NCBI RefSeq assembly: GCF_013407855.1
Contig: NZ_JACBZH010000001.1
Span: 6,692,838-6,756,837 of the forward strand
DNA length: 64,000 bases
From: Actinopolymorpha rutila
Lineage (GTDB): Bacteria; Actinomycetota; Actinomycetes; Propionibacteriales; Actinopolymorphaceae
Direction: 5' to 3'
Part shown: positions 42,864-51,692 of the stretch, in pieces
Layout of the letters: every line of letters starts with the position of its first letter
Numbering within the stretch: the stretch's first letter is position 1
Notes under the pieces: model-generated
What the model was told of the DNA's origin: nothing
Seen by the model: only the letters and a program-made list of their open reading frames with translations
Database searches by the model: none
Position numbers and translations under genes: made by a program

Positions 42864-44162
42864 ATGGTCCTACGACGAGGGCGCCCGCCACACACGGCGC
42901 AGAGCACCGGTTCGACACCGACTGAACTCACCGGTTCGCCCGAATTCACCGGATCCGCCGAATTCACCCGCCCACGTGGGTGGAAAGGCGGCCTCCGAAT
43001 TCGTGGGGGCCGTATTCGCGGCCTCGGAATTCTCACGCTCGCCACGTGCACCGCCCTGGCCGCGGGGTGCACGGGATCCGGCGGAGGCCCGGACAAGGAC
43101 GAGCGCGGCCCCACGCCGCTGGCCCGGATCGCCACCGATCCGCTCGACAACGCGGTGGCGGTCGGTCTGCACACCCCGGTCAGGGTGGTGGCGTCCGGGG
43201 GCATGCTCACCCGGGTCCGGGTGACCGACCAGACCGGGCGGGCGCTGACGGGTTCGCTGAACCCCGCGCGAACGACGTGGACGGCCACCGGCGCGCTCGT
43301 GCCGACCGAGGTCTACAGCGTGCAGGCACAGGCGGTCAACAGCGACGGGAAGAGTTCGCAGACGTCCCGGACGTTCAGCACCACCGAGCCGACGAAGAAG
43401 CTGAGCACCGACGTCATGCCGCGCGAGGGCGCCGAGGTCGGCGTGGCCATGCCGATCGCCGTACGGTTCTCCACGGCCGTGCGTAACCGCGCCGCGGTGG
43501 AGAAACGCCTGCAGGTGAAGACGTCCACGCCGGTCGTGGGGGCCTGGCACTGGATCAGCCCCTCCGAGATCCACTACCGGCCGAAGTCGTACTGGCCGGC
43601 ACACACCAGGGTGACGCTGTCCGCCGAGCTGGACAAGGTGAACGCCGGCGCGGACGTGTGGGGTACGGCGAACCTCACCCGCAACTTCGAGATCGGCAAC
43701 TCCGTGGTCACCAAGGTCGACCTGGTGGACCACCACGCGCGGGCGTACGTCGACGGAAAGCTCGAGCGCACCATCGCGGTCACCGGCGGCAAGCCCGGTT
43801 GGGAGACCCGGCAGGGCATCAAGGTGATCATCGACAAGCAGACCGACTACGTCTTCACCAACGAGATGATCAACGTTCCGGAAAGCTACAGCCTGCTCTC
43901 GCAGTACGCGATCCGGGTGACGGTGAGCGGTGAGTTCCTGCACACCGCCGAATGGTCCACCGGGTCCCAGGGCAACTCCAACGTCAGCCACGGCTGCGTC
44001 GGCATGAACCTCGAGGACTCCGACTGGCTGTTCCACCACACCCACGTCGGCGATCCGGTCGAGGTGCACAACCCCGCCGGGCCGCAGATGGAACTCACCA
44101 ACGGGTACGGCGACTGGAACCTCTCCTGGTCGCAATGGAAGGCCGGCAGCGCGCTCGGCTGA
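42864..44162 (+). CDS. L,D-transpeptidase lipoprotein (Ig-like + YkuD)
   Basis: 432 residues. A basic N-region is followed by a hydrophobic helix and the lipobox LAAGC (Cys69), so it is a membrane-anchored lipoprotein. Two Ig-like beta domains follow (residues ~85-285), as in mycobacterial Ldt enzymes. The YkuD domain carries His376 and Cys378 in SHGCVGM and the earlier GEFLHTAEW. It should form 3-3 cross-links in peptidoglycan or attach proteins to it. ATG 42864 is the probable start; residues 18-36 contain a threonine-rich repeat (TGSPEFTGSAEFT). Followed by a strong terminator. Confidence 0.94.
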   Translation: MVLRRGRPPHTAQSTGSTPTELTGSPEFTGSAEFTRPRGWKGGLRIRGGRIRGLGILTLATCTALAAGCTGSGGGPDKDERGPTPLARIATDPLDNAVAVGLHTPVRVVASGGMLTRVRVTDQTGRALTGSLNPARTTWTATGALVPTEVYSVQAQAVNSDGKSSQTSRTFSTTEPTKKLSTDVMPREGAEVGVAMPIAVRFSTAVRNRAAVEKRLQVKTSTPVVGAWHWISPSEIHYRPKSYWPAHTRVTLSAELDKVNAGADVWGTANLTRNFEIGNSVVTKVDLVDHHARAYVDGKLERTIAVTGGKPGWETRQGIKVIIDKQTDYVFTNEMINVPESYSLLSQYAIRVTVSGEFLHTAEWSTGSQGNSNVSHGCVGMNLEDSDWLFHHTHVGDPVEVHNPAGPQMELTNGYGDWNLSWSQWKAGSALG

Positions 44163-44279
44163 CGGACCTCAGCCCCGGGCAACTGCCCGGCCGGTCCCGC
44201 CAGAACGCGCCGGTCACGTCCGCTGCGTGATGACGGCTGCCGGAGCCGTCGCGGACGAGCCGGCGCCGGGGGGAAGGAA

Positions 44280-44316
44280 GGGCGGGGGAGGGAGCGGCGG
44301 GCTCCCTCCCCCGCCC
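44280..44316 (+). terminator. Perfect 16-bp hairpin terminator
   Basis: GGGCGGGGGAGGGAGC pairs perfectly with GCTCCCTCCCCCGCCC over a 5-base loop, about 120 bp after the L,D-transpeptidase stop. Nothing else is seen in 44163-44445. Confidence 0.8.
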
Positions 44317-44445
44317 GAGTCGTGTCGTTCGGCCCGACGACCCAGACGTCAACCCAGACTGGGATCTCCGGCCGTCAGCGGCGGACCGTGCGCGCCGCGC
44401 CGATTCGGACCCCTGACTCCCACCGCTGACTCCGACCGAACCCCG

Positions 44446-44955
44446 TCAGCCCTGCATTCGCGCGGCGCCGGCCTGGGCGTCGGCCACCAGCGCGCGCCGG
44501 AACATCACCCACAGTGCGAGTCCCAGCACGGCGATCCCGGCCACCAGGTCGGCGACGATGAGGAGGTTCTGCACGCCGTCGAACGCCGACGGTGGCCCGT
44601 CGGTGTAGTGGGCCGCGCTGATCAGGCCGCTGACGGAGTAGACCGCGATCCCGCCGACCGCCCGCCACAAACGCCCCTCGCGGTAGGCGAGGTAGCCGAC
44701 CAACCCGACGGCGGTGAGCACCACCCAGGCCACCGGAACCACCCACGCCCCGGCGCCGGCGATCGGGCTGTCGGGGTCGACGGCGTACTGGTCGAAGCGA
44801 ACGGTGTTGTCGACGTAGTGGAAGATCGAGACGACGAACGCGAACGCCAGAATCAGCAGCGGCGCCCACCGGGTGGCACCCGCGAACGCACCGGCACCAG
44901 GTCCCGCGTCCGCCCGAGTGCCTGCGTGCGAACCCCTCCGGCCCACCTCGGACAT
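44446..44955 (-). CDS. Uncharacterised four-helix membrane protein
   Basis: 169 residues from ATG 44955. Hydrophobic helices lie at about residues 31-48, 67-87, 98-113 and 130-153 (for example WAPLLILAFAFVVSIFHYVD and AWVVPVAWVVLTAVGLVGYL). The histidine in SIFHYVDN and the one in ISAAHYTDG are placed at helix ends. The first 28 residues are hydrophilic. No known family. It lies 7 bases after the HAD-phosphatase gene on the same strand, so they are cotranscribed. Confidence 0.72.
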   Translation of the reverse strand: MSEVGRRGSHAGTRADAGPGAGAFAGATRWAPLLILAFAFVVSIFHYVDNTVRFDQYAVDPDSPIAGAGAWVVPVAWVVLTAVGLVGYLAYREGRLWRAVGGIAVYSVSGLISAAHYTDGPPSAFDGVQNLLIVADLVAGIAVLGLALWVMFRRALVADAQAGAARMQG

Positions 44956-44962
44956 CGGTGGG

Positions 44963-45625
44963 TCACTCCTCCCCGAGCAGCCCCGGAAGCTCGCGCATGT
45001 CGTCGAACAACGTGGTGCCGGGGCCTGCGAGCCGTTCGGCGGGGATGATCCCGCCGCCGACATAACCGTACGCCGTCATTCCGGCCGCCCGCGCGGCCAA
45101 TACGCCGTACTCGCTGTCCTCGATCACCGCGCAGTCGTCCGGCTCGACGCCGAGCGAGCGCGCCGCGTGCAGGAACAGGTCGGGAGCGGGCTTGCCGTGC
45201 GCGACCTCGGTGGCGCTGAAGATGCGGCCGTCGAAGCGTTCGTAGAGTCCGGTGAGACCGAGGGTGAACCGCATCTTCTCGTGGCTGCCGCTGGAGGCGA
45301 CGCAGGTCAGGCCGGCGATCCGGTCGAGCGCCTCCGCGATCCCCTCGACGGGGCGCAGCTCTGCGGCGAGCACCTCGCGGTAACGCGCGACGAACCTGGC
45401 GTTGACGTCCTCGGGCACCGGTGTGCCGAGGTGCGCGGCCAGCTCGCCCATCATGTAGTCGGTGGTCCGGCCCACGAACCGCCGCGCGATCTCCTCGCTG
45501 GACAGCGGCCAGCCGAGTTCGGCGAAGAGTTCGGTGTCGACCCGGAGGGCGAGGGGCTCACTGTCGACGAGCACGCCGTCGCAGTCGAAGATCACCAGTT
45601 TGTACGTCGAAGCCACGCCGAGCAC
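44963..45625 (-). CDS. HAD-family phosphatase (beta-phosphoglucomutase-like)
   Basis: 220 residues from GTG 45625 (GTG 45616 also possible). Motif I is VIFDCDGVLVDSEP with nucleophile Asp and acid Asp; motif II is CVASSGSHEKM; motif III Lys is in HGKPAPDLFLHAA; and motif IV is CAVIEDSEYGV. The helical cap sits between motifs I and II. Enzymes of this subclass dephosphorylate small sugar phosphates. Cotranscribed with the membrane protein 7 bases downstream. Confidence 0.93.
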   Translation of the reverse strand: MLGVASTYKLVIFDCDGVLVDSEPLALRVDTELFAELGWPLSSEEIARRFVGRTTDYMMGELAAHLGTPVPEDVNARFVARYREVLAAELRPVEGIAEALDRIAGLTCVASSGSHEKMRFTLGLTGLYERFDGRIFSATEVAHGKPAPDLFLHAARSLGVEPDDCAVIEDSEYGVLAARAAGMTAYGYVGGGIIPAERLAGPGTTLFDDMRELPGLLGEE

Positions 45626-45694
45626 CCTAGGCCATGCCCGCCCAGGCCCCGTCCCGCGCCGTCTCCGCCGCCTTGCACCGTCAGTGCTGCGCGG

Positions 45695-46195
45695 TCACTC
45701 CTGCGCCGTCTCGCGGGCCCGCCGGGCCGCGCCTTCCCGGCCGGCCTCCAGGTGGCGGGCGAGGGTGGCGCTGATCGTGCCGAGCTCGGCCACCTGGTCG
45801 TCACTGAGCTGGTCGAACAGGTGCCGGCGTACGCCTTCCACGTGCCCGGGGGCGGCGGCCTCGAGCGCGGCGAAGCCGTCGTCGGTCAGTGCCGCGAAGT
45901 GCCCTCGCCGGTCGGTGTCGCAGGCTCGCCGGCGCACCCAGCCGCGTTCCTCCAGCCGGGCGATGGCGTGGGAGAGCCGGCTGCGGGACGAGCCGAGCAG
46001 GTCGGCCAGCTCGCTCATCCGCATCTCCCGGCTCGGGTGTTCCGACAGCCGGACGAGGATCTCGTAGTACGCGTGCGGCATCCCCGCCTCGGCCTGGAGC
46101 TCCTGGTCGAGGCGTTCGAAGAACAGCCTGGTCGCCGCGAGGAAGTCCCGCCAGACCTGCTGCTGACCGTCGTCGAGCCACCTGGTTTCCGCCAC
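45695..46195 (-). CDS. MarR-family transcriptional regulator
   Basis: 166 residues from GTG 46195. MRMSELADLLGSSRSRLSHA then IARLEERGWVRRRACDTDRR is the winged HTH (about residues 59-98) with the wing Asp-x-Arg pair. The N-terminal helices (ATRLFFERLDQELQAEAGMP) and C-terminal helix form the dimer interface. It faces a VOC gene across a perfect 16-bp inverted repeat (46216-46270) that brackets a likely promoter. This is a textbook MarR switch, probably responding to a small aromatic or electrophile. Confidence 0.93.
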   Translation of the reverse strand: MAETRWLDDGQQQVWRDFLAATRLFFERLDQELQAEAGMPHAYYEILVRLSEHPSREMRMSELADLLGSSRSRLSHAIARLEERGWVRRRACDTDRRGHFAALTDDGFAALEAAAPGHVEGVRRHLFDQLSDDQVAELGTISATLARHLEAGREGAARRARETAQE

Positions 46196-46215
46196 GCCCT
46201 CATCGTACCCCGAAT

Positions 46216-46270
46216 TGGTTGAACGCTTGACGATCCTCTGCTACGGTCACAGTAGTCAAGCGTTCAACCA
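46216..46270. promoter_or_regulatory. MarR operator pair framing a divergent promoter
   Basis: TGGTTGAACGCTTGAC (46216-46231) and its exact reverse complement (46255-46270), centres 39 bp apart. Each half contains TTGA(A/C) elements, and TTGAC at the inner edge of each could be a -35 box for transcription in both directions. Binding at either half would block both genes. Confidence 0.72.
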
Positions 46271-46347
46271 GTCAGCCTGACCCGTACGACCCGGGCATAC
46301 CGGGCCCACGGACCTCCGGCCGGCTCGTACCAGGGAGGACGGTCGCC

Positions 46348-46872
46348 ATGCCGATCACCCGTCTCAACCACGCCGTGCTGTACGTACGGAACGTGGACCG
46401 CAGCGTCGCGTTCTACTCCGACGTGCTCGGCTTCCGGCGCGTCGACATGACTCCGGAGGGCTTCGCCGGCGCGGCGTTCCTGCAGGCCGCGGGCTCGGCC
46501 AACGACCACGATCTCGGCCTGTTCGAGATCGGCGCGCAGGCCGGCGCCTCCCAGGCCGGCCGGGCCACCGTCGGCCTCTACCACCTCGCGTGGGAGGTCG
46601 ACACGCTCGCCGAACTCGACGCCGTGCGGGACCGGCTGGTCGCCGCCGGCGCGCTGGTCGGCGCCAGCGACCACAGCACCAGCAAGAGCCTCTACGGCCG
46701 CGACCCGGACGGAATCGAGTTCGAGGTGGCGTGGTTCGTCCCGGCGGGCCTACTCGACGAGGCCACGCTCGCCGGTCGCAAGGTCGGCATCCGCCCGCTC
46801 GACCTGGAGCAGGAGAAGCAGCGGTACGGCGCGACCACCCCCGGCGCAAGCTCTGCAGTCAACCCGGCCTGA
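46348..46872 (+). CDS. VOC-family ring-cleavage/glyoxalase-like protein
   Basis: 174 residues from ATG 46348 with AGGGAGG upstream. TRLNHAVLYVRNVDRSVAFY has the first His ligand, VGLYHLAWEVDTLAELDAVR the second, and GRDPDGIEFEVAWFVP the Glu. The fold and ligands match type I extradiol dioxygenase/glyoxalase-like enzymes. The last 30 residues are extra. Divergent from a MarR gene; induction by its ligand is likely. Confidence 0.92.
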   Translation: MPITRLNHAVLYVRNVDRSVAFYSDVLGFRRVDMTPEGFAGAAFLQAAGSANDHDLGLFEIGAQAGASQAGRATVGLYHLAWEVDTLAELDAVRDRLVAAGALVGASDHSTSKSLYGRDPDGIEFEVAWFVPAGLLDEATLAGRKVGIRPLDLEQEKQRYGATTPGASSAVNPA

Positions 46873-46876
46873 CCGT

Positions 46877-47464
46877 TCAGCGGCGGGAGTGGCGCGGCAG
46901 GACGAGGACGACCGCGACGGCCAGGATCGCCGGAGCGGTCACCACCAGCCAGGCGGCCGGCGGTAGCGGGAGTACGACGGCGACGCACAGCACCACCGCG
47001 CCGGCGAGCCCGGCGGCGAGCAGCGGTGCGACCGTCCGTACCCAGCCGGACAGCCAGGCCGTACTCGCCCCGGAGCCCGCGGCCCGGGTGCCTTCGGGCT
47101 GCCAGCCCTCCTCCCCGGCCAGCGACTGGGCGAGCTCCACCAGCACGAGGTACGCCAGCGCCAGCAGTCCCAGCACGGCGGCGGTGGGCACCGGCAGCCG
47201 CCCGCTGTCGGCCGACAGCATGACGCCGAGCGCGGCGAGGGCAAGCCCGGCGGTGCCGAACGCACCCAGCCCGAGGTCGGCCAGGCCGCGCAGCCGCCCG
47301 ACGCAGGCGCCGACCACGCCCGCGTATCCCAGGCACAACGCCACCACCATCGGCAGCCCGACCCAGACCAGCGCCGACGGCGGCAGCACCGCCAGCAGGA
47401 CCAGCGCGAACCCCAGGACGCACGCCCCGGCCGCCAGCGCCGCGGCGAGCGGACCAGTCCTCAT
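46877..47464 (-). CDS. Uncharacterised membrane protein of the MoxR-DUF58 operon
   Basis: 195 residues, about five to six hydrophobic helices (LAAALAAGACVLGFALVLLA, ALVWVGLPMVVALCLGYAGV, ending APAILAVAVVLVL), with a hydrophilic loop at 118-137. Its ATG overlaps the TGA of the DUF58 gene (ATGA). It is the last gene of the five-gene operon. No family recognised. Probably acts with DUF58/MoxR in the membrane. Confidence 0.75.
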   Translation of the reverse strand: MRTGPLAAALAAGACVLGFALVLLAVLPPSALVWVGLPMVVALCLGYAGVVGACVGRLRGLADLGLGAFGTAGLALAALGVMLSADSGRLPVPTAAVLGLLALAYLVLVELAQSLAGEEGWQPEGTRAAGSGASTAWLSGWVRTVAPLLAAGLAGAVVLCVAVVLPLPPAAWLVVTAPAILAVAVVLVLPRHSRR

Positions 47465-48765
47465 CGGGCACCTCCCAGCAGCGGCTCCAGCCGCACCCGG
47501 TCCAGGGTGATGCCGACCTCCTCGTCCCAGGCCAGCACGGTCACGCCCATCTCCACCAGGCCGTGCAGGAGGACCTCCCGCTCCAGCCGCCAGACCCGCA
47601 GGGCCAGCTCACTGTCCGGTTCCCGGGGCGACGGCTCGGGCTCGGTGGACAGCACGTCGACCACGATCACCGGGTGCCCGCGTTCGCGCAGGTCTCGTAC
47701 GGCCTCGGCGGCGCGGGCGTCGACCAGCGGCGTGAACACGAACGCCAGCGCGCCCGGCGGCAGTGCCTGCGGCGGGAAGTGGGCCAGCTCGGGTTCGAGG
47801 TAGCTCTCGTCCACGCGGGACGCGAGCAGGGTCTCCACGATCCGGTAGTACTGCCGGGTCCCGACGTCGGGCGCCAGCCACCGCAGCGCGCCGCCGAGCG
47901 TGACCACTCCCACCCGGTCGGCGTACCGCAGGTACGCCTGCACCACGGTCGCCGCCCCACGCACCGCCAGGTCGAGGGAGGACCGCCCGAACGGCCCGAG
48001 GTCCGCGGTGGTGTCCACGACCGCCACCACGTCCGCGGCCCGCTCGGCGGCGTACTCGTTGACGTACAACTCGCCGCGGCGGGTGCTCACCGGCCAGTTG
48101 ACCCGCCGCACCGGGTCGCCGGGTGCGTACGTACGGATGCCCGCGAACTCCACCCCGGGGCCGGCCCGCCTGGCCACGTGGCTGCCCACCCGGGCCAGCA
48201 GCGCGGGAGGTACGGCGACCTCGCGAGCGGCCGAGGGCGGCGGGAAGACGGTGAGCTCGGCCAGGGAGAGCGTGGCGGTCCCGACGTATCCCCAACCGCG
48301 GCTGCGTACCCGTAACCGCAGCGGCCCCGCCCGCCAGCGTCCCCACCGCCGCGCCCGGACGGTCCAGGTGTGCGACACGCTCCGCACCTCGAACTCCCGG
48401 CAGGCCCGCTCCCCGTCGACCTCGAACGTCCGCGGCAGCGCCAGGTCCAGCCCGATCTCGCCGAGCACCTCCTCCGCGCGCACCACGACGTGCACCTCGA
48501 CGTCCTCGTCCTCGAAGCTGCGCGGCTCCGACAGCGCCGCCTCCACCCGGATCGTCTCCGGACGCGGCCGGCGCAGCGCGACGACCAGGGCGACCAGGCA
48601 GGGCGCCGCCACGAGGACGGGTTCGGGCCGGGCCGCGACGATGCCGGCCACCAGCGCCAGCGCGCCGAACACCGCCAGCCGGACCGCGAGCCTGCTCAGC
48701 CGCCAGGTCGGGGTGACCTCGACGCCCGGCAACGGCGACGCCGGTCGCGTCGGCGGGGTGGTCAC
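47461..48765 (-). CDS. DUF58-domain protein
   Basis: 434 residues from GTG 48765, overlapping the MoxR stop (GTGA). Two N-terminal hydrophobic segments (about 25-62) are followed by a beta domain. The DUF58 signature is GPGVEFAGIRTYAPGDPVRR then VNWPVSTRRGELYVNEY (residues ~202-238). A VWA-like region follows (VVAVVDTTADLGPFGRSSLD), with Asp-x-Thr rather than a full DxSxS metal site. DUF58 proteins work with MoxR ATPases in envelope or protein-assembly functions that are poorly defined. Confidence 0.92.
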   Translation of the reverse strand: MTTPPTRPASPLPGVEVTPTWRLSRLAVRLAVFGALALVAGIVAARPEPVLVAAPCLVALVVALRRPRPETIRVEAALSEPRSFEDEDVEVHVVVRAEEVLGEIGLDLALPRTFEVDGERACREFEVRSVSHTWTVRARRWGRWRAGPLRLRVRSRGWGYVGTATLSLAELTVFPPPSAAREVAVPPALLARVGSHVARRAGPGVEFAGIRTYAPGDPVRRVNWPVSTRRGELYVNEYAAERAADVVAVVDTTADLGPFGRSSLDLAVRGAATVVQAYLRYADRVGVVTLGGALRWLAPDVGTRQYYRIVETLLASRVDESYLEPELAHFPPQALPPGALAFVFTPLVDARAAEAVRDLRERGHPVIVVDVLSTEPEPSPREPDSELALRVWRLEREVLLHGLVEMGVTVLAWDEEVGITLDRVRLEPLLGGAR

Positions 48766-49811
48766 CGGGCGGCGCCGGTGCGGTCGAAGACCCGGGTGCT
48801 GGGCGTCGGCACCCGCCCGAGGAGCTCGGTGATCACGTCCTCGCCGGACACCCGGCGTACCCACAGCTCCGGCCGCAGCACCAGCCGGTGCCCGAGCGCG
48901 GCGACGGCGACCTGCTGCACGTCCTCGGGCGTGACGTAGTCGCGGCCGGCCAGCACCGCGGCGCCCCGGGCCAGCTGGGTGACCGCGAGGGTGCCGCGCG
49001 GGCTGGCGCCCACCTGCGCCTTCGGGTGTTCGCGGGTGGCCTGCACCAGCGCCACGACGTACGCCAGCACGTCGTCGTGCACCTCGACCTGCTCCAGCGA
49101 CGCGCTCATGGCCAGCAGCTCGGCCGGCTCCACGACCTGGTTCGGTACCGGCCGCTCGGCGCCCCGGTCGAGCCGGCGGCGCACCATGTCCGCCTCCAGC
49201 TCTGCGCTGAGGTAGCCGAGCCGGGTACGCAGCACGAACCGGTCCAGCTGCGCCTCCGGCAGCGGATAGGTCCCCTCGTACTCGATCGGGTTCTCCGTGG
49301 CCAGCACGACGAACGGCGCGGGCAGTGCGCGGGTCACCCCGTCGGCGGACACCTGCCGCTCCTCCATCGCCTCCAGCAGCGCGGCCTGCGTCTTCGGCGG
49401 CGTGCGGTTGATCTCGTCGGCGAGCAGCAGCTGGGTGAAGACCGGACCCTCCCGGAACGCGAACTCACCGGTCTTCTGGTGGTAGATCGACGCTCCGGTG
49501 AGGTCCTGGGGCAGCAGGTCCGGCGTGAACTGCACCCGGGTGAAGCGCAGGCCGAGCGTCCGCGCGAACGACCGGGCCAGCAGCGTCTTGCCCAGGCCGG
49601 GCAGGTCCTCGAGCAGGACATGCCCGTCGGCGAGGATGCCGAGCAGGACGAGGGTGAGCGGGCCGCGTTTGCCGACGATCACGCGTTCCATCTCGGCCAG
49701 GACGGCCAGCGCCCGCTCCCGGGTCTGCTCCGGACTCAACGCCGGTGGGTCCTGCGAGCCCGGCGCGGCCGGTGCTTGCTGCGTGGCCGGCGGGTTCTGC
49801 GGTGTCGTCAC
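48762..49811 (-). CDS. MoxR-family AAA+ ATPase
   Basis: 349 residues from GTG 49811. Walker A is DLPGLGKTLLARS (residues 69-81); Walker B is LLLADEINRTPPKTQ; sensor 1 is VLATENPIEYEGTYPLPEAQ with sensor-2 region VGASPRGTLAVTQLARGAAV. MoxR proteins act as chaperone-like ATPases for metal insertion or assembly of VWA/DUF58 partners. The gene is second to last in a tightly overlapping operon. The first 27 residues are Pro/Ala/Gln-rich and probably flexible. Confidence 0.95.
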   Translation of the reverse strand: MTTPQNPPATQQAPAAPGSQDPPALSPEQTRERALAVLAEMERVIVGKRGPLTLVLLGILADGHVLLEDLPGLGKTLLARSFARTLGLRFTRVQFTPDLLPQDLTGASIYHQKTGEFAFREGPVFTQLLLADEINRTPPKTQAALLEAMEERQVSADGVTRALPAPFVVLATENPIEYEGTYPLPEAQLDRFVLRTRLGYLSAELEADMVRRRLDRGAERPVPNQVVEPAELLAMSASLEQVEVHDDVLAYVVALVQATREHPKAQVGASPRGTLAVTQLARGAAVLAGRDYVTPEDVQQVAVAALGHRLVLRPELWVRRVSGEDVITELLGRVPTPSTRVFDRTGAAR

Positions 49812-49813
49812 GG

Positions 49814-50425
49814 TCAGGCGCTCCTTTCCGGCCGGTCGACCTGACCGGTCGCGGTGTTCGGCTCGGTACGTCCCCCGGTACTCGCCTCGCCACGTGCCTC
49901 GGCACTTACCTCTGGGCGGAGGCGTTCGAGGGTGCCGACCAGGCGGTCCAGGGTGGGCAGGTCGGGCCCGGGCGCGGTGCGGTCGGTCGACGCAGGCTGT
50001 CCCGGTCCCAGCAGGTCCCAGGCCTCCTCGCCCAGCAGCCGGCGGGCGACCTCGGGGTTTCGGGTCAGGTCGACTCCGTGCCCCTCGGCCAGCCGTACCG
50101 ACGCGGCGGCCAGCAGGCGTTCGCGCAGACCGACGTCGAAGTCGCGCCGGGAGAACCTCGCCCAGCCGATGTCGGCGACGATCCGTTCGTACGCCAGGAA
50201 CGACGCTTCCGACCTCGTGCGGCGACGGCGCCGCGGGAACGGCAGCCGCCGCAGCCAGTCCCACAGCGGCCGGCGGCGCGCGCGTTCGGGGCCCTGCAGC
50301 CGCAGCAACGCTCCGACCACCTCGGACACGGCCAGGACGGTGAGCCCGAGCAGCAGTCCCTGCAGCCGCTGGGTGACGGTCGCGGCGAGCAGCAGGACGA
50401 CCAGGATCGGGCGAAGCTGCCTCAC
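49814..50425 (-). CDS. Small membrane-associated protein of the MoxR operon
   Basis: 203 residues from GTG 50425, overlapping the DUF4129 stop (GTGA). An N-terminal hydrophobic region (RPILVVLLLAATVTQRLQGL, LLGLTVLAVSEVVGALL) is followed by an Arg cluster and a helical cytoplasmic domain (EASFLAYERIVADIGWARFS, RLAEGHGVDLTRNPEVARRL). Two bases separate its stop from the MoxR start. The position is that of a conserved hypothetical in actinobacterial MoxR-DUF58 clusters. Function unknown. Confidence 0.78.
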   Translation of the reverse strand: MRQLRPILVVLLLAATVTQRLQGLLLGLTVLAVSEVVGALLRLQGPERARRRPLWDWLRRLPFPRRRRRTRSEASFLAYERIVADIGWARFSRRDFDVGLRERLLAAASVRLAEGHGVDLTRNPEVARRLLGEEAWDLLGPGQPASTDRTAPGPDLPTLDRLVGTLERLRPEVSAEARGEASTGGRTEPNTATGQVDRPERSA

Positions 50426-51336
50426 CTGTCCGCCTCGTCCCGGGTCGCCGCCACGCGGAGTTCGGTGTCCAGCCGGCCGAGTACGTCCACCGCGCGGATG
50501 CGTACCTGCGGGTCGAGCTCCCGCCGGGTGTAGCGGGCCTGCCGGAACAACTCGGTGAGCTCCTCCGCCGCCGCGGCGCCCGCGGAGCTGAACAGCCCGG
50601 CGTCCACCGCCCGCCGGAGCAGGCCGGACGGGGTGTCGGTGGCGGCGCGGGCGACACCTGTCCTCGCCAGCGCCTCCTCCATCGCGGCGTACGCACCGAT
50701 GACGGCCGCCCGCGGCTCGTCCAGGTCGGCCAGCGCGGCCCGGCCGGCGGCGACCACCGCGTGGACCTCCGCCGCGGAGGGTTCGGCCTCGACCTCCTGC
50801 GCCTGCGGAGCCTGCCGGCGGACGACCAGGGCCAGCGCGAGAGCGACCAGCCCGACGACGAACCCGGCGGCGACGGCGATCGGCCAGTTCCACGCCGGGC
50901 GGGGATCCTGCTGCGCCCCCGGCCCGGGAGTGGCGGCCCCGGCACCCGGCGGGACGGCGAGTGGCGTGGGCGGCGGCGTGGGTGTCGCACCGTGGTTCTG
51001 CATGGCCGACTGGATCTGGTCACGGAAGGCGAAGAGCGCCAGCACGATCACCAGCATGACCACGGCGCCGATCACCATGCTCAGCCCGCCGGTCCGCTGC
51101 GGCCGGTCCCCACGGCGGAGCGAGGGTCCGAGGAGCAGCGCCGCGACGAACAGCGCGAGGCCCAGGCCCAGCAGCACCCCGAAGATCGCGATGATCGTCT
51201 TCGCCGAGATCTGCCGGCTGTCCAGGGAGATCCGGTCCTGCCAGCCGAGGCCGACGGCGCCGGCGGCAAGAAGCACCAACACCATGGCGACCATGGCCGC
51301 GCCGGCCCAGTGGGCCGCCGGTCCGCGTGCACGCAC
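50422..51336 (-). CDS. DUF4129-domain membrane protein
   Basis: 304 residues from GTG 51336, eight bases after GGAAGGGG. Four hydrophobic helices (about 10-32, 46-66, 85-103, 148-171) with a Pro-rich external loop. The C-terminal cytoplasmic half is the DUF4129 region (AVIGAYAAMEEALARTGVAR, FSSAGAAAAEELTELFRQAR, YTRRELDPQVR), here without an attached transglutaminase domain. First gene of the MoxR-DUF58 operon. A TTG at 51360 would add eight residues. Confidence 0.88.
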   Translation of the reverse strand: MRARGPAAHWAGAAMVAMVLVLLAAGAVGLGWQDRISLDSRQISAKTIIAIFGVLLGLGLALFVAALLLGPSLRRGDRPQRTGGLSMVIGAVVMLVIVLALFAFRDQIQSAMQNHGATPTPPPTPLAVPPGAGAATPGPGAQQDPRPAWNWPIAVAAGFVVGLVALALALVVRRQAPQAQEVEAEPSAAEVHAVVAAGRAALADLDEPRAAVIGAYAAMEEALARTGVARAATDTPSGLLRRAVDAGLFSSAGAAAAEELTELFRQARYTRRELDPQVRIRAVDVLGRLDTELRVAATRDEADR

Positions 51337-51614
51337 AGCCGCCCCTTCCGTCCCCGGCAACCTCGACGGTCAGCGTCGTCAGCCTGCTGGACGACCTTCG
51401 GCCCCGCCAATCGCGAATTCGCAACGATCTGGCCGGACCCTGACAGCCGCTCCGGCGACGAGTCCGACGTTCACTCAGCGTGAGACGGCCGCCGCGCCGG
51501 CCGGGGCGGACCGAGGCCGGGTCGCGGGACGGGCAGAACCGAGGCCGGCGGGCACGCGGACGAGACTCTCCGTACACAGATGAGACCCGAACCCAAAGAA
51601 CTCGTACACAAAGA
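51337..51614. other. Upstream region of the MoxR operon; no gene
   Basis: This stretch separates the DUF4129 start from the bldC terminator. It should contain the operon promoter; no convincing -35/-10 pair or reading frame was identified. Confidence 0.5.
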
Positions 51615-51653
51615 AAGTGGCGGCCCCTCCCTCATCGGGATGGACCGCCACTT
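51615..51653 (-). terminator. Intrinsic terminator downstream of bldC
   Basis: AAGTGGCGG pairs with CCGCCACTT over a 21-base loop. Read on the minus strand the stem is followed by TTTCTTTGTG, a U-rich tract, placing it 40 bp past the bldC stop. Confidence 0.8.
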
Positions 51654-51692
51654 CGCAATACCTGCGTGTCCGAGCGTGAGACAACCACCTTT

